From: Pseudomonas sp. Leaf48
Lineage (GTDB): Bacteria > Pseudomonadota > Gammaproteobacteria > Pseudomonadales > Pseudomonadaceae
Direction: 5' to 3'
Assembly: GCF_001421885.1 (NCBI RefSeq)
Contig: NZ_LMLH01000032.1
Location: forward strand, 66,391-130,390
Length of the DNA stretch: 64,000 nucleotides
Below, piece after piece: positions 1 to 8,481 of the stretch. Each line of letters starts with the position of its first letter. Positions within the stretch are counted from its first letter, which is position 1. The notes beneath the pieces were generated by a model, which did not search any database, was not told the origin of the DNA, and was given only the letters and a program-made list of their open reading frames with translations. A program made the translations under genes and the position numbers.

Positions 1-1
1 T

Positions 2-985
2 GTTAGTCCGGTAAATTTCAGGCTCTTCAACGGAAATTTCGAAACCATTAACGATTTCAAATTTCCCGTGGTGATGAAGCCGGTATACGGGGGCGGCTCG
101 GCGTTAGTCTCGATATGTGAAGACCGAAAAAGTCTTGAAAAAGCATATAGTCACTTCATGCAAAGATTTCCCGACGTACCTGGAGCCTATTCTTTCTCGG
201 GCGCTGAAAAATGGCTTAGTTCTCCAGAAGTAGATCCTGTTCTATATACGCCGGGCGTTTCCGTGTTAATTGAAGAATTCATTGACGGGCCTGAAGGCTC
301 TTTAGAATGCTTGATTATCGACGGCAACATTCATCCGATGTTGATTTTTGAAAAGATTATAACAAGCAACACCTCCAATACGGTTTTAGAAAAGGTCATA
401 GTTACACCGCCGCAAAGCTTTTCTAACGACCAGATATCAATGATCGTATCAACCATTAGCAATTCTATAAAGGCACTGAAGGTAAAGAACGGCTTTTTAC
501 ACGTCGAGTTCAAATTATCCAAAAACGGCCCCCAAGTGATTGAGGTGAACCCCAGGCTGGGCGGGTTCTTCGTGGACGAAGCACTTAAGGATCTGTGCTC
601 ATGTGATGCGTATGCCTTAAACGTTAATTACATAACAGGTAAGCCAGTAACCATAGGGCGCGGGTTGGCGGAGGCACTTCCGATCTTGCCGGAGGACGCC
701 GTCTACGCGATGCTTCTATTCTATCCAACTCGCTCAGGCTACATAAAAGCTATAAAGTTTCCAGGAATTGAATCTGCGTGTGAGATTTTATCGCAAGTAT
801 TGCCTACTACTAACGGCCACAAAGATGGTTTCTTCGATGTGGAGAACGAAGAAGCTTATATCGCAAAAATGTGGGTGAGGGCAGCTTCTATACACGAGAT
901 ACTTCACGCCCACAAAGAGTATGAGAGAAACATTAAAGTCGAAATATCTGAGTATCGTGAAGACAAATTACTGGAGCAGAGCTAG
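2..985 (+). CDS. ATP-grasp ligase, 5-prime end outside window
   Basis: The frame is open from base 2, so the gene starts left of the window; 327 residues remain. The visible part has the ATP-grasp core: FPVVMKPVYGGGS (nucleotide-binding lysine and glycine loop), then LIEEFIDGPEGSLE, and the metal-binding end HVEF...QVIEVNPRLGG. The EVNPRLGG ending and overall shape resemble L-amino-acid ligases of the BacD/carnosine-synthase kind, which form an amide bond through an acyl phosphate. The stop codon directly abuts the ATG of the asparagine-synthetase-like gene, so the two are cotranscribed. Inference: it joins two amino acids, one perhaps a beta-amino acid made by the neighbouring aminomutases. 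The substrate cannot be read from the sequence. Base composition is AT-rich compared with genes right of 10 kb. Confidence 0.85.
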   Translation, partial: VSPVNFRLFNGNFETINDFKFPVVMKPVYGGGSALVSICEDRKSLEKAYSHFMQRFPDVPGAYSFSGAEKWLSSPEVDPVLYTPGVSVLIEEFIDGPEGSLECLIIDGNIHPMLIFEKIITSNTSNTVLEKVIVTPPQSFSNDQISMIVSTISNSIKALKVKNGFLHVEFKLSKNGPQVIEVNPRLGGFFVDEALKDLCSCDAYALNVNYITGKPVTIGRGLAEALPILPEDAVYAMLLFYPTRSGYIKAIKFPGIESACEILSQVLPTTNGHKDGFFDVENEEAYIAKMWVRAASIHEILHAHKEYERNIKVEISEYREDKLLEQS

Positions 986-2506
986 ATGTGCGGGATAGCT
1001 GCGATTTTTGAGACTTCTACGATTTCTGATGAAGCACGCGACTTTGAGGATACTTTATTAAAAATGTTGGGGAGAATCTCCCATAGAGGCGCTGCTGAAA
1101 GCTTTGGAGAGCGCGTTATATTTTCTCATGCTGCTATAGGTACCAATCGCTTGCCTATCGTGGAGAGAGAAGACAATAATCAGCCGTTCATAGATAATGT
1201 TTCTGGTCACGCAATTATATTTAATGGTGAAATCTACAACTTAAATGAGTTGCGATTAATTTTATTATCACGCGGAGTTAGGTTTTTAGGCTATTCAGAT
1301 ACCGAGCTAGTTCTTAGAGCCTATACTCACTGGGGGGAATCTTGTCTGACCCGACTCAATGGTATATTCGCGTTTATTATCTATTCACCGGGAGACAACA
1401 CCGTTTTCGCTGCGAGGGATCGGCTAGGCGTAAAGCCTCTATACTTGACTCAAGAAGGCACTGCCCTCTATTTTGCATCGGAACTGAAAGCACTAATTGG
1501 GTTGACCAACAAGACACAAGAAATCCTCCCTGGACATTATTGGGTGGGTGGTCGACAGAACGCATATTATTTAATTAGCGAAAGCATAGGGCCGCGAATA
1601 GATTATAAGTCTACGGTAAACAAATGCAATGAGCTACTGCACCTCTCGGTAAAACGTCAAGTCAATACGGATCTTCCAGTAGGCGTAGTTTTCTCTGGCG
1701 GGCTAGATAGTGCGATAATTCTTTATCTTGCTAACCTATACCATAAGAACGTCACCGCCTACACGGTCGGAGTGGCGGGCTCAGTTGACGTAGTATACGC
1801 GCAGAGATTATGCAAAGAACTTGGCATTAAGATAGTTATTTCTGATATTGATCGCGCAGATTTGATGCAGTCTATTAAAACCAGCATATATGTATCTGAA
1901 CAATTTGAACCCGTAGATATAACTGATGCATTAACTATACATTCTGCTTTCTCCCGAATGAAAAAAGACGGGATACGTATAGCTCTATCTGGAGATGGAA
2001 GTGATGAACTATTCGCTGGTTATGACTTTTTTCAAGGGGCCAGTGACCGACGTGCACTTCAGTTACATAAAGTTAAGAACCTATATCGAACTGATCTGCA
2101 GCGTGTGGATAGAATGAGCATGTTCAATACAGTGGAATGCCGTGTACCGTTTCTCGACAAAGATCTTTTCGATTTTATAATATCGGCTCCGATGGAGTTC
2201 CATGTAAGAGATGACTTTACAAAAGCTCTACTGAGGGACGCTTTTTCCCGCGAATTGCCAGATTATATCACTCGGCGACCAAAAATGAGAATGTCTGAAG
2301 GGTCAGGTATAGGCGGACTCATATTTGACGTCCTTCAATCAATGAATGAGAGCCTGGATAGCAAGCCTTTTCCATTAGAAGATAATGCAATTAATAATGC
2401 TGCTTTGATATTCCAAGAGTTTGGCTTTGAACTTCCAAACAATCGATATAAGGTACAAGGCCTCGACTATCATAGCGGGGGATGGACGACCTCGACAACT
2501 AAATAA
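986..2506 (+). CDS. Glutamine-dependent asparagine-synthetase-like amidotransferase
   Basis: 506 residues. The N-terminus MCGIAAIFE gives the class II glutamine amidotransferase nucleophile Cys2; RISHRG, FNGEIYN and SDTELVLRAY continue that domain (residues 1 to about 190). The C-terminal half is an ATP-pyrophosphatase synthetase domain with SGGLDS at about residue 236 and SGDGSDELFAGY. All catalytic motifs of AsnB are present. Because the amidotransferase Cys is intact, an amidation is more likely than a beta-lactam-synthetase reaction, whose enzymes usually have lost it. Start is the ATG directly after the preceding TAG. In this cluster it probably amidates a carboxylate of the pathway intermediate rather than making housekeeping asparagine; that is inference from context. 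Confidence 0.88.
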   Translation: MCGIAAIFETSTISDEARDFEDTLLKMLGRISHRGAAESFGERVIFSHAAIGTNRLPIVEREDNNQPFIDNVSGHAIIFNGEIYNLNELRLILLSRGVRFLGYSDTELVLRAYTHWGESCLTRLNGIFAFIIYSPGDNTVFAARDRLGVKPLYLTQEGTALYFASELKALIGLTNKTQEILPGHYWVGGRQNAYYLISESIGPRIDYKSTVNKCNELLHLSVKRQVNTDLPVGVVFSGGLDSAIILYLANLYHKNVTAYTVGVAGSVDVVYAQRLCKELGIKIVISDIDRADLMQSIKTSIYVSEQFEPVDITDALTIHSAFSRMKKDGIRIALSGDGSDELFAGYDFFQGASDRRALQLHKVKNLYRTDLQRVDRMSMFNTVECRVPFLDKDLFDFIISAPMEFHVRDDFTKALLRDAFSRELPDYITRRPKMRMSEGSGIGGLIFDVLQSMNESLDSKPFPLEDNAINNAALIFQEFGFELPNNRYKVQGLDYHSGGWTTSTTK

Positions 2507-2553
2507 ATTGATAAAAACCTCTTCAGTTCCGCTACCAGCGAAGGATAATAAAA

Positions 2554-3666
2554 ATGATTATTGCAAAGGACACTTTGAGCAAACAGGATTTGCTGTCTTC
2601 CGACCAATGGGGCGACCATAAATTTCAAATGAAGAATGCCATTCGCACCAGGGCACAGTTGGAAGCTTGGGTAACTCTCAGTGATACGGAGTTGAAGGGT
2701 ATTGAGCAAACAGAAAGCCAGTACAAGTGGATGATTACTCCATATTATGCATCACTGATGGACGAGACCAATGAGAATTGTCCAATTCGGCTGCAAAGCA
2801 TACCCCACCCAAAAGAAGTTGATGAGAGTAACCAACAGGAGGATGTAGACCCGGTGGGTGATATGGTTTATATGAAAACCAGACGCGTCGTACATAAGTA
2901 TCCGAACCGAGTCATATTCCTAGTGTCGGATACTTGCCCAGTTTATTGCAGACATTGCACTAGAAAGTTTCACACAACTGACAAGTCAGGCAGCTATTAC
3001 AACAAAGAGCTTCCCGCCTCGTATGATCAAGACATAGAGTACATCGCAAACAACAAAAACATCAGCGACGTATTACTTACCGGAGGTGACCCGCTAATTC
3101 TTTCCGATAAGCTTTTGCATAGCATTATATCTAGACTCAATACAATTCCCCACGTGGATTTTGTACGCATTGGCTCACGGTACCCGGTTTTTCTTCCGCA
3201 GCGAATAACAGATGATTTTTGTATGATGTTGTCCGAATTCAAATCGATCTGGTTCAGCACCCATTTCAATCATCCCGTGGAAGTGACTCCTGAGGCCTTA
3301 AGCGCGGTAGATAAACTTCTTTCCCACGGTATACCGGTGCAAAACCAGACAGTGCTGTTGCGTGGTGTGAACGACAACGTCGAAACACTTAGAACGTTGA
3401 ATCGGATGCTGGTGAAAGGCAAGGTAAGGCCGTATTACCTATACCACGCGGACAATGTTCAAGGCGTGTCGCATTTTAGGACGTCGATACAAAAGGGCCT
3501 TGAAATTATGGAGCAGTTGCACGGTTATGAAACTGGTTTCAGCGTCCCACAGTATGTTTACACCACTAAGCTTGGGAAGATCCCTTTGAATAACCAGTAC
3601 TTCTATAAACTAGGCTCGAAGAATTTTGTGCTTGGCTATGATCATAAAACACTTGAAATTCCTTGA
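2554..3666 (+). CDS. KamA-type radical SAM/PLP 2,3-aminomutase (first copy)
   Basis: 370 residues. The radical-SAM cluster motif is CPVYCRHC (Cys128, Cys132, Cys135), followed by TRKF and by the GGDPL loop for SAM binding. The PLP lysine is Lys342 in KLGKIP near the C-terminus. The family moves an amino group between C2 and C3, classically L-lysine to beta-lysine. The first lysine-binding Asp of clostridial lysine 2,3-aminomutase (Asp293) has a counterpart in HADNVQGVSHFRT, but the Asp330 position, usually DAPGGGGK, reads TTKLGK here. Strict lysine specificity is therefore doubtful. AAGGATAAT precedes the ATG. It is not likely to be EpmB for EF-P, given the cluster context and length. Substrate unknown. 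Confidence 0.88.
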   Translation: MIIAKDTLSKQDLLSSDQWGDHKFQMKNAIRTRAQLEAWVTLSDTELKGIEQTESQYKWMITPYYASLMDETNENCPIRLQSIPHPKEVDESNQQEDVDPVGDMVYMKTRRVVHKYPNRVIFLVSDTCPVYCRHCTRKFHTTDKSGSYYNKELPASYDQDIEYIANNKNISDVLLTGGDPLILSDKLLHSIISRLNTIPHVDFVRIGSRYPVFLPQRITDDFCMMLSEFKSIWFSTHFNHPVEVTPEALSAVDKLLSHGIPVQNQTVLLRGVNDNVETLRTLNRMLVKGKVRPYYLYHADNVQGVSHFRTSIQKGLEIMEQLHGYETGFSVPQYVYTTKLGKIPLNNQYFYKLGSKNFVLGYDHKTLEIP

Positions 3667-3740
3667 GATCAACTGACCGCGAGTGGCTCACTACCTGGTG
3701 GCTTTGTAATTAACTAATTTACAACTGTTTTGGTGCCGAT

Positions 3741-4580
3741 ATGATATTTACTAGATTGGACTACTCAACGTTATGCCCAGAATCTATTGTCGCTCAATTT
3801 AAAGAAGACTTTAGTTTTTCATCTGACGTCACAATATTAGACCTTCCTAAAGTCGATCAACAGCGACCGACGCCGAAGCATTGGAGAGACGACTGCCATT
3901 CAAACTACGATGATTTATTTCTTCAGCTTTCAAGGCATGTTGGTGATGTCTTCGGTTATAGCGACCTGCAGAACGGTAAGCTTGTACAAGAAATATTTCC
4001 AATCTTCAAAGATAGAAATAAGCAGTTGGGAAGTGGTTCTGTGCATTTAGAACTGCATACTGAGGACCCCGCTTTACCTTATAGGGCAGATGTACTAGGT
4101 TTTTTATGCGTAAGAAACGACGATAAAGTCCCAAATTTGCTGTCTTGCCCAGATTTTTCAACTGTTGATGCAACACTTAGGCACAGGTTAAAGGAGACCC
4201 GTTATACCATTCTTTCCGACCGTCCCTCTACGATGGAATATAAGCCAACAGCTCTAGAGACGACGGTATTTCAAGAATCACCTACCGAGGGCTACAGTTT
4301 CATTTATGATCCTGTCTACGTTGACTACAGCAAAATGTCTCAGCGCGAAGAACTAGACTTTAAGGATTTTATCAAGGTGGTTGAGTCAGCAGCCTTTGAC
4401 TTATCAATGAGAGAAGCACAGGTTTTGTATATCAACAACTACAAGTGCGCTCATGGCAGGCCACAATTTACGCCAAAGTATGATGGAACGGATCGATGGC
4501 TGAAAAGAGTACAGATTTCCAAGGATGTAACTAAGCACCTGAATCGGGAGTACAGTCTTGATATCATCACTGATATATAA
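3741..4580 (+). CDS. Clavaminate-synthase/VioC-like Fe(II)/2-oxoglutarate oxygenase
   Basis: 279 residues. The iron triad is visible: HTE at His106-Glu108 with the distal His238 (CAHGRPQF), followed by the 2-oxoglutarate-binding Arg in DRWLKRV. The His-x-Glu rather than His-x-Asp form and the ALPYRADVLGFLCVRND stretch are typical of the clavaminate synthase group, whose members AsnO, VioC and OrfP hydroxylate the beta carbon of free amino acids (Asn, Arg). It is a soluble cytoplasmic enzyme. It sits 74 nt after the first aminomutase. Inference: it hydroxylates an amino-acid building block, with arginine, lysine or asparagine as leading candidates. The sequence does not decide among them. Confidence 0.85.
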   Translation: MIFTRLDYSTLCPESIVAQFKEDFSFSSDVTILDLPKVDQQRPTPKHWRDDCHSNYDDLFLQLSRHVGDVFGYSDLQNGKLVQEIFPIFKDRNKQLGSGSVHLELHTEDPALPYRADVLGFLCVRNDDKVPNLLSCPDFSTVDATLRHRLKETRYTILSDRPSTMEYKPTALETTVFQESPTEGYSFIYDPVYVDYSKMSQREELDFKDFIKVVESAAFDLSMREAQVLYINNYKCAHGRPQFTPKYDGTDRWLKRVQISKDVTKHLNREYSLDIITDI

Positions 4581-4617
4581 TCGTGCCGTGAGGCTCTCCC
4601 GTAGATATAGAACCGAG

Positions 4618-5958
4618 ATGCGCGAGAGTTCCCGGCTTTCGCTAGCCTTTGTATCTGGCAATATCGCGCATGTGATTATTGCGACTACGGACGTAATAAT
4701 GGCTGGATGGATTAGTACCGAGGCATTAGCTGCGTCGACTTTGGCACAGGGAGTCTACTACCTTTTGTTTTTATTATTCTCCGGGCTACTCATCTCTACC
4801 ATTCCGTTTATTTCTGATTCGTTGGGATCTAAGGCAAAAGAAGAACAATATGCATCTGTATCGACCAGCTGCATTCAGCTCATAGCAACTGCATTTTTAA
4901 TATGCTTAGCAATGCTATATTTTACGAAAGAAATATTAGTTTTTTTTGGCCAAGATCCGCTTTTGTCTCTCGAAGCTCAGAGATACATGAATAGTCTGAT
5001 GTGGAGCATCGGCCCAGCAATTTTATTTGTGCACCTCAGAAATGTTTTATCAATAATGGGTTCGGCGCGATATACAGTTATAGCAATTATTATAGCCGCG
5101 ATATTTAACTTCGTTGCCAACCTGATTCTAATATTTGGTTTTTTGTGGATACCCCCCTTGGGTTTGTTTGGTGCTGGTATTGCCACGACGCTAACAAATA
5201 TTTTGCTTTGTATATTGCTGGCCATATTAGGCTTAATAAATCCGCAGTTCAGGGAGCGGCAGCACTGTATAAAATTGACAGTAGTGAGAGGGTGGTTGAT
5301 GCTGCCTATTTTAAGAAACGGTATTCCGGTCTCATTAACGCAGGCAAATGACACGCTATTTTTCTTCATCCTCACAATAATAGTGGGTAAGTTTGGAGTC
5401 GTTGCGTTGGCTGCTCATGGTATCGCAATGCAAGTTCTTCAAGTCGTATTTACAATACCTAATGGCATTTCTCAAGCTTCTACTACGAGAATAAGCCTCT
5501 GCTCTCCTTCGGGTGTGTATTCACTGCGGACGAGCGACGCTGGATGGAGTGCTTTATGGCTCGGCTGGATAGTACTCACTGTAATATCTTCTATCCTGAT
5601 TATTTTTTCCCATGATATTGTTCAGCTATTTGTTGCTCGCGGTGAAGGTGCAGATGACGAGCTCATCAAGCTTTCTAGCCTGTTTGTCTGCATTTTAGGA
5701 ATCTTCCATTTCTTTGATGGAAGTCAAATGGTACTGCTCGGTATATTTAGGGGCTTGAAACAGACCGTCCTCCCGATGTTTCTTTCGATTATTTGTTTTT
5801 GGCTAGTGGGGCTACCGTTCGCCCTCTTCTTGGCATTTTATACTGACCTAGGAGCAGCGGGCGTGTGGTGTGGCGTAGGGCTTGGACTTATAGCGCTGTT
5901 CTCTCTACTTCTATTTAGATGGATCCGATACAAGACTCCGGCGCAGGTTGCGGCATGA
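4618..5958 (+). CDS. MATE-family multidrug/metabolite exporter
   Basis: 446 residues from the ATG at 4618; TTG at 4558 or GTG at 4588 could extend it and would overlap the oxygenase gene. The protein is a run of about 12 hydrophobic segments. The opening RLSLAFVSGNIAHVIIATTD and the central repeat of the same shape (GIPVSLTQANDTLFFFI) are the two pseudo-symmetrical halves of MATE antiporters, which expel small cationic or amphipathic compounds using Na+ or H+. Inside an enzymatic cluster it is the probable product exporter and self-protection gene. The stop overlaps the next start as ATGA. Confidence 0.88.
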   Translation: MRESSRLSLAFVSGNIAHVIIATTDVIMAGWISTEALAASTLAQGVYYLLFLLFSGLLISTIPFISDSLGSKAKEEQYASVSTSCIQLIATAFLICLAMLYFTKEILVFFGQDPLLSLEAQRYMNSLMWSIGPAILFVHLRNVLSIMGSARYTVIAIIIAAIFNFVANLILIFGFLWIPPLGLFGAGIATTLTNILLCILLAILGLINPQFRERQHCIKLTVVRGWLMLPILRNGIPVSLTQANDTLFFFILTIIVGKFGVVALAAHGIAMQVLQVVFTIPNGISQASTTRISLCSPSGVYSLRTSDAGWSALWLGWIVLTVISSILIIFSHDIVQLFVARGEGADDELIKLSSLFVCILGIFHFFDGSQMVLLGIFRGLKQTVLPMFLSIICFWLVGLPFALFLAFYTDLGAAGVWCGVGLGLIALFSLLLFRWIRYKTPAQVAA

Positions 5959-7175
5959 GAAATCTATACGGCATTCGAGGTATAAATTACATACTGAAAC
6001 AAAGTATATTTGTGATAGCTTGCTTAGTATTATTATCTATATTGGCTATTCTGGCGGTACCGAAGGGCTTTTTGTCGATATATTCGGTGTCTTACTGCTG
6101 CTTGTTATTTTTTCTTCTCTATTCCATCAGCGCTTGGCCGATTATTCGTTCCCAATTGGATATGCTCAATATCATCGTGCCTTATTCCACCGTGCGACGT
6201 TTTAGTAGCTATTGCTGTTGGCTCGTTCAGCTATCCATTTTTACGTTGGTAGCGGGACTCTATAACAGAACTGAATCAATCGGATTGGGACTTCTAGTGT
6301 CAAGCCACTTATTACTGCTTTTCCTCATAATCTGGTTATATGCGACGGTTGTGATTTCCTGCAGATCTGCTCTAAAGTGGCGGAAGCCTGTGCTCACATT
6401 ATGGTGCGAGGCATTAGATAATCTTGGTGATATTGATGATAAAACTAGCGAGTGTATCCTTGATTTAATTGAGTCGGAATTTCATGGAAGAGAATTATCA
6501 CGCTCTAGCCGTCTATCCAGCGGCTTGCTTCAGCCTGTCATGCCTATACCTTATGCTACGAATATTAATATCAACGGATTTAAGTCGTCGTTCGGACCCA
6601 GGAAGCCTCTTTGGTCTAAGGACGATTTCAGCTTCCTCTCAGGCATTGATACGCTTCTTGCCGCGATGACGCAGGAACTAATCCAGCTTTATGAAAATCA
6701 TAAGAACACCCAGGAAAAATATCCCTTTCATGGCGATCCTTTGTGGAAATCAGTTCCACTTTACAAAGGAGGTCAAAAAGTTGCTGTATACGCTGACCTT
6801 GTTCCAAATACGATTCGCTTTGTCGAGGATGTTGTACCAGGCGCTACTATAAGAGAAGTTGTGCTTTCAAGCCTAGAACCGGGCGGTCACATCGAACCGC
6901 ATCTGGATTATGTTTATCCTATGCTGACGTTACATCTTCCTATCCTTTGTGCTGACGATGGATTATCCGGACTGAGAATAGGGGAAGAGATCGTTAGTTG
7001 GAGAACGGGTGAAATAGCAATCATTGACACGACATTTCAGCATGAGTCTTGGAACCATGGTGAATGTACTCGGGTAAATTTGATGTTGGATTTCTGGCCC
7101 GGGGACCTGAGCCCGTCGGCGAAAGCTTTTTTCACTGACGTCTACTCGCGGCAGATGCTGCGACACTTAAAATAA
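5955..7175 (+). CDS. Membrane-anchored aspartyl/asparaginyl beta-hydroxylase-like oxygenase
   Basis: 406 residues; the ATG at 5955 overlaps the exporter stop as ATGA. The N-terminal 140 residues hold about four hydrophobic segments. The C-terminal half matches the aspartyl/asparaginyl hydroxylase fold: PGGHIEPHLD (His312, His316, Asp318), LTLHLPI, SWRTGEIAIIDTTFQHESWN, then RVNLMLDFWP. The family consists of Fe(II)/2-oxoglutarate oxygenases. Bacterial relatives act in lipid A modification (LpxO) or in hydroxylating amino-acid residues of natural products. Location next to the exporter and its membrane anchor suggest action on a late, membrane-proximal intermediate. This is the second oxygenase of the cluster; the substrate is unknown. 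Confidence 0.8.
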   Translation: MRNLYGIRGINYILKQSIFVIACLVLLSILAILAVPKGFLSIYSVSYCCLLFFLLYSISAWPIIRSQLDMLNIIVPYSTVRRFSSYCCWLVQLSIFTLVAGLYNRTESIGLGLLVSSHLLLLFLIIWLYATVVISCRSALKWRKPVLTLWCEALDNLGDIDDKTSECILDLIESEFHGRELSRSSRLSSGLLQPVMPIPYATNININGFKSSFGPRKPLWSKDDFSFLSGIDTLLAAMTQELIQLYENHKNTQEKYPFHGDPLWKSVPLYKGGQKVAVYADLVPNTIRFVEDVVPGATIREVVLSSLEPGGHIEPHLDYVYPMLTLHLPILCADDGLSGLRIGEEIVSWRTGEIAIIDTTFQHESWNHGECTRVNLMLDFWPGDLSPSAKAFFTDVYSRQMLRHLK

Positions 7176-7193
7176 TTACAGTTGGTTTAAATT

Positions 7194-8321
7194 ATGTCAA
7201 ACCCGAGCCAGCAGCTATCGAAGGTCTTGAGTGAAGGTCCTAAAATACGTGACTTAATTCAGATGCACGACGGTGAGTTCAATCTTGAAGTCCCGCAGGA
7301 AGTTTCTCGCGCGACTATTGATGCCTTAATAAAAGGGCATACTGGCTATTGCAATCTTACTGGCATAGATGTTTTAAAAAGCGCGTTAATCGAGAGATGC
7401 TTTCAACAACATAATAAGTTGTACAACCCGGCCGAAATTTTAGTTTCTAATGGCTCAAGTCAGGCTCTGTTCATGCTGATGAAATGCATGTTATCCAACG
7501 CGGATGAGATTCTGATTCCGAATCCATGCTGGCCCGCCTATAGATCTTACATAGAACTTAACGGGGGTATTGCCGTCGATTACGAAATGGGAAATAAGGG
7601 TCTCGACATAGTTGAAATTCGCAAGTTGGTGACTTTCAAAACCAAGGCGTTAATTATTAACTCACCTCACAACCCCACTGGCTTGACTCTCAAGCGACAA
7701 GATATTTTAGAATTGGTGGCGTTATCTGAAGAGTTTGGCTTTCTACTCATTTCCGATGAAGCCTACGAAGGCATCATTTTCGGTAGCAGTGAATATGTTA
7801 GCCCTCTGGATTTTATGGGGGACTCTAGCCTGCTGGTGGTTACCCGTACGTTCTCAAAACTGTTCTCTATGTCTGGTTTTAGAATAGGCTATATGTTCGC
7901 GGATAGAAAAATCATCGACCGGTGTTCCACGCTTCAGGGCGTCATGACGGACAATGCGTGTACTTTTGCGCAGCACGGTGCCTTGGCAGCTATAACGTTG
8001 CCTAAGAGCATTCTTAAAAAACGTGTTGATGAGTTGCAACACCGAGCCTATTACTGCCATCAATTGTTAAGCACTACGTTTGACATTGTACGGCCGCAGG
8101 GTGGTTTCTATCTATTTCCTGACGTTTCACGAGTATTGGGTGCTACTTGGAATTCGGATATCCAATTTGTAGACGATCTCCTCAATGTAAAATCCGTTTC
8201 GACCACGCCAGGGTCTTCTTACGGTATGAAGGATCATATCCGCATCTCTATTGCTTCCGTTAATGAAGCTGAAATTAAAGAAGCGTGCGGGAGAATTGTT
8301 GATTTTGTCCACCATCGCTGA
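7194..8321 (+). CDS. PLP-dependent class I/II aminotransferase-like enzyme
   Basis: 375 residues of fold-type I aminotransferase: SNGSSQALFMLMK (cofactor phosphate loop), NSPHNPTGL, SDEAYEGI (Asp for the pyridine nitrogen) and TFSKLFSMSGFRIGY, with Lys222 forming the Schiff base. The C-terminal Arg for the substrate carboxylate is in IRISIA. Length and domain order fit both ordinary aminotransferases and the capreomycidine synthases VioD/OrfR, which cyclise beta-hydroxyarginine. Since a VioC-like oxygenase lies upstream, a VioD-like cyclisation is a reasonable hypothesis but cannot be distinguished from simple transamination. Downstream lie 160 nt without a gene, so the next gene may have its own promoter. 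Confidence 0.87.
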   Translation: MSNPSQQLSKVLSEGPKIRDLIQMHDGEFNLEVPQEVSRATIDALIKGHTGYCNLTGIDVLKSALIERCFQQHNKLYNPAEILVSNGSSQALFMLMKCMLSNADEILIPNPCWPAYRSYIELNGGIAVDYEMGNKGLDIVEIRKLVTFKTKALIINSPHNPTGLTLKRQDILELVALSEEFGFLLISDEAYEGIIFGSSEYVSPLDFMGDSSLLVVTRTFSKLFSMSGFRIGYMFADRKIIDRCSTLQGVMTDNACTFAQHGALAAITLPKSILKKRVDELQHRAYYCHQLLSTTFDIVRPQGGFYLFPDVSRVLGATWNSDIQFVDDLLNVKSVSTTPGSSYGMKDHIRISIASVNEAEIKEACGRIVDFVHHR

Positions 8322-8481
8322 TTTTCATACGACAGGTGTTACTAGTGTGGAAACCGTCGTCGCTTGAAGGCTCCATGGTTTCATCAGATATTATAGTTGG
8401 TCGCGACATTTATTTTAGGTCAAGACAGCGCCATATCTTATAGCCACCTATATTCCGCCCAAAAATTTTATTGGTCACTTT

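Noticed and set aside
986..2506. Beta-lactam synthetase
   Set aside because: The glutamine amidotransferase Cys2 and its RISHRG/FNGEIYN/SDTE motifs are intact, unlike in beta-lactam synthetases, so amidation is the better call.
2554..3666. EpmB (EF-P beta-lysine pathway)
   Set aside because: It lies in a biosynthetic cluster next to a second KamA, oxygenases and an exporter, with no EpmA or EF-P gene near.
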